Assembly (NCBI GenBank): GCA_018242765.1
Contig: JAFEBH010000002.1
Coordinates: forward strand, 248,001-312,000
Direction of reading: 5' to 3'
From: Nitrospira sp.
GTDB taxonomy: Bacteria > Nitrospirota > Nitrospiria > Nitrospirales > Nitrospiraceae
DNA length: 64,000 bases
Of this stretch, positions 1 to 7,710 are shown piece by piece. The position numbers and the translations under genes are program-made. How positions within the stretch are numbered: position 1 is the first letter of the stretch; the number at the start of each line of letters is the position of its first letter. Under the pieces are notes generated by a model. It saw only the letters and a program-made list of their open reading frames with translations, did no database searches and was not told the DNA's origin.

Positions 1-163
1 GGCCAGCAATGGGCGGATCCACGAAGCAATGCTTGCCGTCTTGAATCAAGCTCCCTCCCAAACATGAAGCTACGAGAAACTTACACCGCTTGTCCATAAC
101 GCGGATATACAATCCGACAGAAGATGCGGTATGCTACTCGGGTAATTATCGACAAGGGATCTC

Positions 164-445
164 ATGGCACGCGCCGTTCCTCCGTCTGAACAACCGAACA
201 CATCAGCATCCAGTGACACCTCGAGCGACCAGAGCTGGGAGGTGGAGTTACTCCGCGTGCTCGTCAGTCGCAAGGGCACACAGGTTGAAGCCCAATGGGC
301 CATCCATCCGCAGTTGAAGCAGGACCTGCTGCCCACGGAATGGCAAGAAGTGGTGGATCTCATGGCCAAAGCGACCGACATCGTCGGTGAGCGATTCTCC
401 AAATCCCTGGCTCAAGTCGACCCGATCCCTCCTGGCAATGCCTGA
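164..445 (+). CDS. Small hypothetical protein
   Basis: A 93-residue protein I do not recognise. The first 25 residues are rich in Ser, Thr and Pro and are probably disordered. The rest looks helical with mixed charge (WEVELLRVLVSRKG, EWQEVVDLMAKA). There is no Cys, signal peptide or membrane segment. The ATG follows AAGGGATCTC, a plausible ribosome binding site. It lies 82 bp upstream of the CMD-family gene on the same strand and may share its transcript. It does not resemble a RiPP precursor: there is no Gly-Gly leader end. Confidence 0.6.
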   Translation: MARAVPPSEQPNTSASSDTSSDQSWEVELLRVLVSRKGTQVEAQWAIHPQLKQDLLPTEWQEVVDLMAKATDIVGERFSKSLAQVDPIPPGNA

Positions 446-527
446 GTACTTCCCTACCCATAACCCATAGCGTTTCGATCCAACTTCTACCACTCCGTAC
501 CAACCACGATTGAGGAGGGAGCTTTCT

Positions 528-860
528 ATGGATTCGTATTATCACTCGCATGATTTGGGAAAGTTTGCAGAGATCGGCAAAGGCAACAAAGCTTTATGGG
601 AGAAGTTCAAGAGCTATTACGACGCCGTATTTACTGAAGGCGCCCTAACCGAACGGGAGAAAGCCCTCATTGCCCTGGCCGTTGCCCACGCCGTGCAATG
701 CCCCTACTGCATCGCTGCCTATACGCAGGCATCATTGGAGAAGGGATCCAACATGGAAGAGATGACCGAAGCCGTCCATGTGGCCTGCGCCATCCGCGGC
801 GGAGCCTCACTCGTCCATGGCGTGCAGATGCGGAACGCAGCAGAGAAGTTGTCGATGTAA
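528..860 (+). CDS. Carboxymuconolactone decarboxylase / alkylhydroperoxidase-like protein
   Basis: A 110-residue single-domain CMD-family protein. The helical core carries a redox CxxC (HAVQCPYCIAAYTQ), followed by MTEAVHVACAIRGG, the usual AhpD-like signature. Family knowledge: such proteins act as peroxidases or alkylhydroperoxidases using the Cys pair. The opening MDSYYHSHDLGKFAEIGKG resembles the subfamily found beside arsenosugar-pathway radical SAM enzymes. The ATG at 528 is preferred over an in-frame TTG at 510 because AGGAGG (513-518) sits inside that extension at normal spacing. The gene converges with the radical SAM gene, with only 15 bp between stops. The substrate is unknown. Confidence 0.85.
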   Translation: MDSYYHSHDLGKFAEIGKGNKALWEKFKSYYDAVFTEGALTEREKALIALAVAHAVQCPYCIAAYTQASLEKGSNMEEMTEAVHVACAIRGGASLVHGVQMRNAAEKLSM

Positions 861-875
861 CCAGAGTTGAGAAAA

Positions 876-2726
876 TCAAAGGTACGGATTTTCTGGAATT
901 GCCAGCGTGAAGTACTTGCCACGTTCTTCGTAGAGGACTCGTGCTGCCGTAAGTTCGCTCAAGGTGGCAGTAAGCTGTTCATGGCCTGCATCGACTCGGC
1001 CCGCCACTGCCGTTCTGACTTGCTCCACACTCTTGGCTGCCTCATTGCAGATCTCGATCACCATCGCCGCTAAACCTTCATATCGTCGACGAATGGGCTG
1101 CTTTGAATTGCGTCCATCGTAGATGGTTATGTAGGTCGGTGCCTTGGAGTAGTAGAAGAACGGCTTGTCGTCAGACGTATGCATCCGCTGCCAACTTTCG
1201 ATCGCGGCGACCAATGCCTGATATCGATGTGGATCAACCAGCCAATTATCGAGTTCATACTCAAAATCGTAGGCGATTTCTTTCAAATCAACCTGCCGCG
1301 CATCATACACATATTCGTAAGCCACCCCAGGCCCAGTAATGCGGACACCATACTCGTGCGGTCTGGTGAAGTAGGGGCTGAAGCGCTGCAGCCAGAACTT
1401 GCCGGTCGCCTCTGGTGGTTGGAGGTGGAGCAGAGACGGAATTAGGTCGAGCTGGCGCTGATAATCTTCGTTGGTCTCGCCTGGGAAACCCAGCAAGATA
1501 TTCCACAGTACCGTCACATGATAGTACTGGCTCCACTTGAGGCAGACGATATTCTGCATCGGTGTAGCGCCCTTGTCCATCGCACGCAGTTGGTTGAGAC
1601 TGAGACTTTCCAGACCCGGTTGCATGCACTTCACACCACCCGCAGCCAAGGTCTTGATCTGACGCTTCTGCAGATTACTCTTGGTTTCAATAAAGACATC
1701 CAGATCACAATGATCCTCCGCCAATTTGCCGAATAGATTCTCGATGTACCCCATGTCGATAATGTTATCGACCAACCGAAAGCGGACAGCATCGTACCGC
1801 TGGGAGAGCTCGGCGATCTCTGTTAAGACCTGCGCTGGCTTCTTCGCACGGAACTGCATGCTCTGCGCATTGAGTCCACAAAACGTGCAGTGATGCTTCT
1901 CACCCCACCAACAGCCTCGTGAGCCTTCATACAGGAGAATACGATCCAACCCCTGCGCCGTCTGACCGAGTTCGGCAAGCAGGTAGTAGTAATCGTCGTA
2001 ATCAGGTGGGCCGGTCTTCGCGAAATCCGAAAAGAGCGCCGGATTCGGCGTGAACCGGGTTTGGCCATCCTGTCGATATGCCACACCATCAGGAATGTGG
2101 TCCGTGCGGCCGTCCAGAATCTGTCGGACAAACGGGAGAAAGGTCTGCTCACCCTCCCCGATCACCACGTAATCGATAAAGGGAAAGGCTCGCAAATGTT
2201 CAAGTCCCATTTCTCCATCGAAGTTCGCGCCACCGAACACAATCGCGACCTCCGGATAGAGATCCTTGATCAACTTCGCCATGGTCAGGCTCGCGACGTT
2301 TTGATCAAACGTCGAGGTAAACCCAACTAGCTTGTACTGCCCCCAATCGATTGACCGTAGCGCCCACGTCAAAAATTGCGGCGCGATGCGTGTCGCCATC
2401 TCCTCGAAATAGCCGATCGGCTTCCCGCTCTCTTGAGCGGCCTGCTCAAAGACCGGCTTGAAGATCTGCGGATACTCTGCTCGTTTTGGATTCTCCCTAA
2501 AGAGTAAGTAAGAGAACAGCCACTCACCAAAGAGCGCTCGCTTCTCGCAGATCGACTCGTGCAACTCTACGCCGATCAGGTGAGCAAACCGGACGTTTAA
2601 GTGGTGGCAGTCGACAGGAATGCCGTTGGCTTTCAGCAGCGCGGAGAGCGTGCCCAGTTGGATGGAGGGATACTTGGCATAGCTGAACGGCATATTGACG
2701 AGCGCGATTTGTGTTCCTTCGCTCAT
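876..2726 (-). CDS. B12-domain radical SAM enzyme, RiPP C-methyltransferase-like
   Basis: A 616-residue protein resembling the RiPP-maturation radical SAM C-methyltransferase family. The N-terminus (IALVNMPFSYAKYPSIQLG) matches the cobalamin-binding-like domain of that family, with VVIGEGEQTFLPFV near 187-200. The 4Fe-4S motif is a spaced CX7CX2C at C272, C280 and C283 within SRGCWWGEKHHCTFCGLN, typical of this subgroup. Later motifs GLESLSLNQLRAMDKG and WNILLGFPGE also fit. It starts 41 bp after the pterin dehydratase on the same strand, so the two are probably co-transcribed. No precursor peptide was found nearby, so substrate and pathway are unknown. Start: ATG with a weak GAGGCAG upstream. 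Confidence 0.85.
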   Translation of the reverse strand: MSEGTQIALVNMPFSYAKYPSIQLGTLSALLKANGIPVDCHHLNVRFAHLIGVELHESICEKRALFGEWLFSYLLFRENPKRAEYPQIFKPVFEQAAQESGKPIGYFEEMATRIAPQFLTWALRSIDWGQYKLVGFTSTFDQNVASLTMAKLIKDLYPEVAIVFGGANFDGEMGLEHLRAFPFIDYVVIGEGEQTFLPFVRQILDGRTDHIPDGVAYRQDGQTRFTPNPALFSDFAKTGPPDYDDYYYLLAELGQTAQGLDRILLYEGSRGCWWGEKHHCTFCGLNAQSMQFRAKKPAQVLTEIAELSQRYDAVRFRLVDNIIDMGYIENLFGKLAEDHCDLDVFIETKSNLQKRQIKTLAAGGVKCMQPGLESLSLNQLRAMDKGATPMQNIVCLKWSQYYHVTVLWNILLGFPGETNEDYQRQLDLIPSLLHLQPPEATGKFWLQRFSPYFTRPHEYGVRITGPGVAYEYVYDARQVDLKEIAYDFEYELDNWLVDPHRYQALVAAIESWQRMHTSDDKPFFYYSKAPTYITIYDGRNSKQPIRRRYEGLAAMVIEICNEAAKSVEQVRTAVAGRVDAGHEQLTATLSELTAARVLYEERGKYFTLAIPENPYL

Positions 2727-2767
2727 CTACTGCCTCGTAAGCTCATGGCTGGGAACAATGCTACAGG

Positions 2768-3118
2768 CTACTCGGCAGCGGATCGGAACGGCTCGAATTC
2801 TCGGTCCGCCTTGGCCGCCAGATAAAAGTCGCTCTCGGTCAAGCCGTTGATCTTGTGTGTCCAGATTTCGACCTTGCACTTGCCCCAGGCGAGATAGAGA
2901 TCCGGATGATGGCCTTCCGCCTCGGCAATGGCACCAACCTTGTTTACATAGGCCAACGCCTGAGCAAAATCCTTGAATGTGTAGAGCCGCTCAAGGTGGC
3001 CGTGTTCGTTCAACGCCCACCCGCGACCGAGTTCTTTCAGCAATGTCTGCGCCCGATCATTCGGTACCGGCGGCACCCCGCCACGGCAAGGGATACATTT
3101 ATTATCGGCAAGACTCAT
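2768..3118 (-). CDS. phhB: 4a-hydroxytetrahydrobiopterin dehydratase (pterin-4a-carbinolamine dehydratase)
   Basis: 116 residues, the usual length for the PCD/DCoH family. The signature EAEGHHPDLYLAWGKCKVEIWTH contains the catalytic His pair, and GLTESDFYLAAKAD closes the domain. Family role: dehydrates 4a-hydroxytetrahydropterin, normally recycling cofactor for aromatic amino acid hydroxylases. No hydroxylase gene lies in the window. The start is supported by AGGGAGGAATT directly before ATG. It is the first gene of a likely two-gene unit with the radical SAM gene downstream. A Cys pair near the N-terminus (CIPC) is common in bacterial members. Confidence 0.93.
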   Translation of the reverse strand: MSLADNKCIPCRGGVPPVPNDRAQTLLKELGRGWALNEHGHLERLYTFKDFAQALAYVNKVGAIAEAEGHHPDLYLAWGKCKVEIWTHKINGLTESDFYLAAKADREFEPFRSAAE

Positions 3119-3252
3119 AATTCCTCCCTACAAGCAGAATCACCGTCACATTCTAAAGGGGCGTTGTGCGCAAGGGCAAGGTGGACCAATCGACCCTGTG
3201 TGATAAAAATCTATAAATCGGGAGAAAAGGGAACAGGGTCAAAGCGAAAAGG

Positions 3253-5061
3253 TTAGTTCGGAATGTCCTGGGCACAACGGAACCCAATAGTGTCGCTCCG
3301 TTCCGACGGTAGGTACCCGCCCTGGCTTGCGGAGCGGACGACGACCGGTCCATCGGTCCAGGAGCCACCGCGGACCACGCGCTTTTCACCACTCGAAGGC
3401 CCTGTGGGATTGCGCTCCGGGCTCTTGGCGTAATAGGTGTCGCCATACCAGTCCGCTGTCCACTCTGCGACATTCCCACTCATGTCATACAGCCCCAAGG
3501 GATTGGCCTCATAGCTACCGACAGGGGCCGTCCGAACCGCGCCGTCAGTATATCCCGACATAGTCACGCTCAGGAGATGCTTCGCCGACTCGTCGGCGAT
3601 ATTCTCGACACGCCGCGATCCCGGATTCCCAGGCCCCCACCAATATTTCGTCGTGGTACCGGCGCGGAGGGCATATTCAAACTCCGCCTCGGTCGGGAGC
3701 CGTTGCCCCACCCATCGACAGTATGCCTCTGTGTCGTCCCATGACACCGCCACCACTGGATGCTCCGCCCGGTTCGATTCAAAGACGGTTGCGCCGGCCT
3801 CCGGCTTCCGCCAACTGGCGCCTTTCACCTCTTCCCACCCTTTGCTCTCCACGAACCACCTGGCACTGCCTTCCTGCTCCGCCGTGGTTCGGTAGCCGGT
3901 TTGCTGAACAAACTGTTGGAAAAGCCGGTTGGTCACCTCGTGTTTATCCAAATAGAACGCGTCGATTCGGACCTTGTGTTGAGGAAGTTCCGATTTGTAC
4001 CACCCTTCACAGGTCGACTGATCTTTCTTATAGTCTTTGACACAGGTCTGAATCGCGAGGTCTACTTCGTCTTTGGTGCTGCCCATCGGAAAGCTTCCAG
4101 CCGGAATGAGCACCATCGGCGCGCCGTCCTTGCCGGTGATTGCGCTCGTCAGGGCAGGATGAACAGTCGCTGTGAAGCTTTCGTTAACTCCCACAGCTCC
4201 TTTATTGACCTTCGCCGCACAGCCAGGAAGGCAAAACCTCCCAATAATTCCATCATAGAGTGTTGGCCGTTGCTTACGTCCTACGCTTTGGGCAAGTTCC
4301 CAAACTTGATCCTTCAGTTGGGTGCCCAATTCTTGAATGCTCAGATCTGTCCGCCCCATGAGTGGGAGTAGCGTTCGTGTAAACACGGAGTATTGGGCCT
4401 TATCGATAGATGAAAGGCGATCGAGCGCAGTCTGGTTGTTTGCAGCAGCATACATAACAAAAATTCCATCGGATTCCGGCACATTCGCAAGGCCCTTAGG
4501 AGTCGATGCGCTCTTTGTATAGCCTGGAGGGATGAGCGGGTTATCCCGGCACGCATCTAAAATAACAACTGAACTCTTGGGGTGGGGCCGGTCGCCAGTA
4601 GACAGGTCGGCCAACAGCTCATTCAGACTGATCGCTTCCCGTTTGAGTTGTTCCTGCTGACCATACTCAATGTACGGAATATCCCGTGGCAACAGATAGT
4701 TTTGTCCGTCTATCTGCACGCCGTGTCCGGAGAAGAACAGGACGAACGTGTCGTCTCTGGTGAGGGCATCGAGGATATTTTGCCACTTCTCATTGAAGGC
4801 TGGGCGAGTAAGATTTGGCACCTTCGTCACCTGAAATCCGATCTCCGTCAGCTTGGCTGAAACACCCTCCGCATCATTCACTGCATTCTTGAGCTGTTTG
4901 TCAGCCGCAAGATTGTCATACTTGCTAATCCCTACGACAAAGGCGACTCGCTTGCCTTCTGCCGCCCCCAATAACGGTGCCGACATAACAAGAAATGCCA
5001 GTAGAGAGACCGCGTGGACCCACATTTTATACCCAGTGAGAGTTCTCAGTGTATGTCGCAT
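3253..5061 (-). CDS. Secreted caspase-like protease fused to an FGE/SUMF1-like domain
   Basis: 602 residues from ATG 5061; an alternative ATG is at 5025. After a hydrophobic leader (LLAFLVMSAPLLGAAEG) comes a peptidase C14 domain with the catalytic His in FFSGHGVQIDG and Cys in VVILDACRDNPL, so both dyad residues are present. The C-terminal ~250 residues form an FGE-sulfatase domain (VLIPAGSFPMGS, KHEVTNRLFQQFV, RLPTEAEFEYA, NVAEWTADWY, RVVRGGSW). The two Cys that follow GGS in catalytic formylglycine enzymes are absent (GGSWTDGPVVVRSAS), so this domain is more likely a binding or scaffolding module. A longer frame from 5199 overlaps the upstream gene and lacks a leader at its N-terminus. It lies directly downstream of the DUF1353 gene. 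Confidence 0.88.
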   Translation of the reverse strand: MRHTLRTLTGYKMWVHAVSLLAFLVMSAPLLGAAEGKRVAFVVGISKYDNLAADKQLKNAVNDAEGVSAKLTEIGFQVTKVPNLTRPAFNEKWQNILDALTRDDTFVLFFSGHGVQIDGQNYLLPRDIPYIEYGQQEQLKREAISLNELLADLSTGDRPHPKSSVVILDACRDNPLIPPGYTKSASTPKGLANVPESDGIFVMYAAANNQTALDRLSSIDKAQYSVFTRTLLPLMGRTDLSIQELGTQLKDQVWELAQSVGRKQRPTLYDGIIGRFCLPGCAAKVNKGAVGVNESFTATVHPALTSAITGKDGAPMVLIPAGSFPMGSTKDEVDLAIQTCVKDYKKDQSTCEGWYKSELPQHKVRIDAFYLDKHEVTNRLFQQFVQQTGYRTTAEQEGSARWFVESKGWEEVKGASWRKPEAGATVFESNRAEHPVVAVSWDDTEAYCRWVGQRLPTEAEFEYALRAGTTTKYWWGPGNPGSRRVENIADESAKHLLSVTMSGYTDGAVRTAPVGSYEANPLGLYDMSGNVAEWTADWYGDTYYAKSPERNPTGPSSGEKRVVRGGSWTDGPVVVRSASQGGYLPSERSDTIGFRCAQDIPN

Positions 5062-5083
5062 TTCCCTGCTCTTGGGCCTGCAC

Positions 5084-5716
5084 TTACGGGCCGAACACCC
5101 CGGGACGCAGCTTCCAGTCTTCCCATGTGATCCGAGGATCCTGAGGGAATCGGGTGAGAATGCGCTGTTCTCCTTGCGCCTTTTTCTCAGCATTGCCATT
5201 CCAGGCCGTCTTCCCAGCTACACGAACTGCGGCATAGATCGCACCGACCGTCACCGTTCCAACCTTAAAATCTTCCATCGCTATCTTAAGAATGTCGTCG
5301 GCTTCGTCCCGTGATCGTGTCTGGGTCCAATAGAGATAATCATGGACCACTGCCGCATAGGCATATTCCCCGTCAGGACGCAGAGCCGAAAAAAATATCC
5401 GTGGGATGCTGGCCAAATCGGTCACGAACCCCTTAGGGACGGTCACCGCTTTATAGCGCTCCTGCCCAGGATTGGGTGTCCACGAAATCGGGGCAGTGAG
5501 AAAGTACATCGGTTCCCGGAATCTGGATATCTTGAGCATTCCGCTGACTGCCTTCTCATTACTCATCCATTCGGTCATCCAGTCCTCCATGGACATCTCA
5601 GTGGCAGGCAGGCCTGGCTCCTGGGCATAGCTAACTCGCGAAAGCACATCTACCCCACTGAGAAGAGAGCTGCTCACCCCTATAGCCCACTTAAGTGCGT
5701 TACGTCGTGTCAGCAT
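5084..5716 (-). CDS. Exported DUF1353 protein
   Basis: 210 residues. The N-terminus (MLTRRNALKWAIGVSSSLLSG) has a twin-Arg followed by a hydrophobic stretch and Ala-Gln cleavage region, suggesting Tat or Sec export. The core VPKGFVTDLASIPRIFFS and AAVVHDYLYWTQ matches DUF1353, a family of unknown function common in phages and bacteria that carries a conserved HDYLY. GAGGATCTGCAATC precedes the ATG. It ends 22 bp upstream of the caspase/FGE start on the same strand, so the two are probably one operon. Function is not known. Confidence 0.82.
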   Translation of the reverse strand: MLTRRNALKWAIGVSSSLLSGVDVLSRVSYAQEPGLPATEMSMEDWMTEWMSNEKAVSGMLKISRFREPMYFLTAPISWTPNPGQERYKAVTVPKGFVTDLASIPRIFFSALRPDGEYAYAAVVHDYLYWTQTRSRDEADDILKIAMEDFKVGTVTVGAIYAAVRVAGKTAWNGNAEKKAQGEQRILTRFPQDPRITWEDWKLRPGVFGP

Positions 5717-5868
5717 GATTGCAGATCCTCGTGATGGATGATCAGATGAAGCTCATGCGAAAGATGGGTTCCAGACTCACCTCGAACCTCAACTCTCATC
5801 ACTGCGCACTCAGCATGCCAATACCAAAATATCCGACCTGTTCAAGGGTCTGACGAGACATAAATTAG

Positions 5869-5888
5869 GGAAGGTCTGATTTATTCCC
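5869..5888 (+). repeat. IS left terminal inverted repeat
   Basis: Begins GGAAGGTCTGATT, identical for 13 bases to the reverse complement of the right end at 7023-7042, then one mismatch followed by four more matches. It directly abuts TTAG at 5865-5868. Confidence 0.9.
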
Positions 5889-5937
5889 CTGTCGTGATGT
5901 GCCAAGAGAAACGCAGCACTAAACGGGAGGCGCATCT

Positions 5938-6891
5938 ATGCAGCAGACCTTTGCGGAAGCGAGCTTCGAGCAGTATCGCAAGTCCACCCGCCGCGAGCGG
6001 TTTCTCGACGAGATGAATCGGGTGGTGCCCTGGGCGGAATTGGTGACGGTCATCGAACCGGTGTATCCCAAGGCCGATGGACCGGGCCGACCGCCAATCG
6101 GGATTGAACGCATGCTGCGGGTGCTGTGTCTGCAACAATGGTTTAATCTGTCCGATCCAGCCGTAGAGGAAGCGCTGTACGACTCCCGCGCCATGCGGCA
6201 GTTCGTGGGGATTGATCTGGGCCGTGAGCCCGTCCCGGATGAGACGACCATCTGCAAGTTTCGGCATCTGTTGGAAGCCCACCAACTGGGGCAGCAACTC
6301 TTTGCCCGAATTGGGGAGTATTTGACGAAGCAGGGGCTGCAGGTGAACCGGGGGACGATTGTGGATGCGACCATTATCCGTGCGCCCAGTTCGACGAAGA
6401 ACCAGACCAAGGAGCGGGATCCCGAGATGCATCAGACGAAGAAAGGCAACCAGTGGTACTTCGGCATGAAGGCACACATTGGCGTCGATAGCCAGACGAA
6501 AGTGATTCATTCGGTCGCGGCCACGGCGGCCAATGTGCACGACAGTCAGGTATTGCCAGAATTGTTGCATGGGCAGGAAACGCGGGTATGGGGCGACGCG
6601 GCCTATAGCGGACAACGCGACGTGATCCGGCAGCACGCGCCCAAGGCCACGAGTTTCATCCAGGCGAAAGCCCATCGCCATCGGGCGCTGAGCAAGGCGG
6701 AGCGGACCAAGAATCGGACGAAGTCGCAGGTCCGGGCGAAAGTCGAGCATGCGTTCTTGGTGATCAAGCGGATCTTCGGCTGGGCCAAAGTCCGGTATCG
6801 GGGGCTCGCGAAGAACACCCACTGGCTCCAGATCAGTTGCGGGTTGGCGAATCTGTACATGGTGCGTCGGCGACTGTTGGCGGGGACGTAG
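5938..6891 (+). CDS. IS5-family transposase
   Basis: 317 residues, the full length for IS5-type DDE transposases. The N-terminal DUF772-like region (GIERMLRVLCLQQWFNLSD) is followed by catalytic motifs: first Asp in GTIVDATIIRAPSS, second Asp in RVWGDAAYSGQ, and Glu in the Y-R-E-K-like stretch KVEHAFLVIKRIFGWAKVRY. GGGAGGCGCATCT precedes the ATG. The frame is open and the ends are intact, so the element is probably active or recently so. A long open frame on the opposite strand (5881-6822) is a shadow without family features. Confidence 0.96.
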   Translation: MQQTFAEASFEQYRKSTRRERFLDEMNRVVPWAELVTVIEPVYPKADGPGRPPIGIERMLRVLCLQQWFNLSDPAVEEALYDSRAMRQFVGIDLGREPVPDETTICKFRHLLEAHQLGQQLFARIGEYLTKQGLQVNRGTIVDATIIRAPSSTKNQTKERDPEMHQTKKGNQWYFGMKAHIGVDSQTKVIHSVAATAANVHDSQVLPELLHGQETRVWGDAAYSGQRDVIRQHAPKATSFIQAKAHRHRALSKAERTKNRTKSQVRAKVEHAFLVIKRIFGWAKVRYRGLAKNTHWLQISCGLANLYMVRRRLLAGT

Positions 6892-7022
6892 AACAGGTGT
6901 GTCTGAGGCTGACCGTGGACCGTCAGACAGTGGTTATGCCTCCGAAATAGGGGCTCAGACGAGCGGCTGGCCACCACATTTATCCTGGTGGCCAGCCCCA
7001 AAACAGAATTCCAAACGAAACC

Positions 7023-7042
7023 GTGAATTAATCAGACCTTCC
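7023..7042 (-). repeat. IS right terminal inverted repeat
   Basis: Reads TTAATCAGACCTTCC at its outer end, complementary to the left repeat. It is followed at once by the second TTAG copy at 7043-7046. Confidence 0.9.
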
Positions 7043-7046
7043 TTAG

Positions 7047-7598
7047 TTGTTGCATCTCACTAGTCGTCACTCTTTGAGAATTGGGCGCAACTCACCCTGG
7101 AAATTTAGTTACCGAGCAGTACCTGAATCGATACACCCTGTATCTGTTTTGATTCACGAGAGCCTCGTATTCCTGATCGAATGGGATTATGGCAGCGGAG
7201 TGTAACCGATGCCCGTGTGATCTTGCGACCCATGGAGACACCAAAGAAATGGTTGCGATGCGATCAATCTATGTTCGATTTTCGGCGGTAGTGTAGTCCA
7301 GACGCTTTAGGGAATCCAGCGTAGAAAGTTGGCGACGTATTGAAAAGAAATTTCCGCCAGCGTAGTAGGAGGCAAGACCACTCGGCTTCGCCCAGCACCC
7401 CTCTCTTTCGACAGCCTGCAAGAAACAGTTGGATTGCCGAGACAAGAACGGGGTAAAAACACTGAGGCCAGCCCCTTTCGGAAACTGACCTCGCACCCTG
7501 GCCCGAAGGCTCAGGGGGGGATAGTAGGTACAAACTATAGCGTGCTCTGTGTGTCCGTCAATCTGACTCTCTGCACGGTAGTTATTTCAAACCTCTCC
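7047..7598. other. Intergenic stretch without a supported gene
   Basis: Between the IS element and the REP-like palindrome. Open frames on the minus strand (7264-7533) have no recognisable domain, no good ribosome binding site and unusual composition. It may be decayed sequence, but I cannot name a parent gene. Confidence 0.4.
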
Positions 7599-7650
7599 GT
7601 TCACTCTTCGACCAGCCCGTCCTGAGCATATCGAAGGGCTCAGGGCGAAC
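7599..7650. repeat. REP-like palindromic element
   Basis: An imperfect inverted repeat. The left arm GTTCACTCTTCGA and the right arm TCGAAGGGCTCAGGGCGAAC share the GTTC(G/A)C...TTCGA pattern when one is reverse-complemented. The core CTCAGGGCGAAC / TCGAAGGG is a pattern common in scattered intergenic palindromes of many bacteria. Only one copy was seen here. Confidence 0.55.
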
Positions 7651-7710
7651 AGAGTAATCCTTGGAAACAGTAGATTTCCCCGTTCGTGCCGAGCATGTCA
7701 AAGCACGGTC

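Larger units (their letters stand above)
5869..7042 (+). mobile_element. Complete IS5-family insertion sequence (1174 bp)
   Basis: The element is bounded by imperfect terminal inverted repeats. The left end begins GGAAGGTCTGATTTATTC, and the reverse complement of the right end begins GGAAGGTCTGATTAATTC, one mismatch in the first 18. It is flanked by a 4-bp direct repeat TTAG at 5865-5868 and 7043-7046, as expected for the IS5 subgroup, whose target fits YTAR. One intact transposase gene lies inside. The insertion is intergenic, between the DUF1353 gene and a stretch with no supported gene, and disrupts nothing recognisable. The intact duplication and ends suggest a recent insertion. Confidence 0.93.

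Noticed and set aside
2..67. Possible C-terminal end of a gene entering the window from the left
   Set aside because: The frame is open for 22 codons to TGA at 65-67, but it is too short to identify and other frames are open as well.
164..445. Possible RiPP precursor for the radical SAM enzyme
   Set aside because: No leader/core pattern, no Gly-Gly end, on the opposite strand and convergent.
5881..6822. Long open frame on the minus strand inside the IS element
   Set aside because: Antisense shadow of the IS5-family transposase; no domain or ribosome binding site.
7264..7533. Minus-strand open frames after the IS element
   Set aside because: No recognisable motif, no good ribosome binding site, odd composition; left as unassigned sequence.
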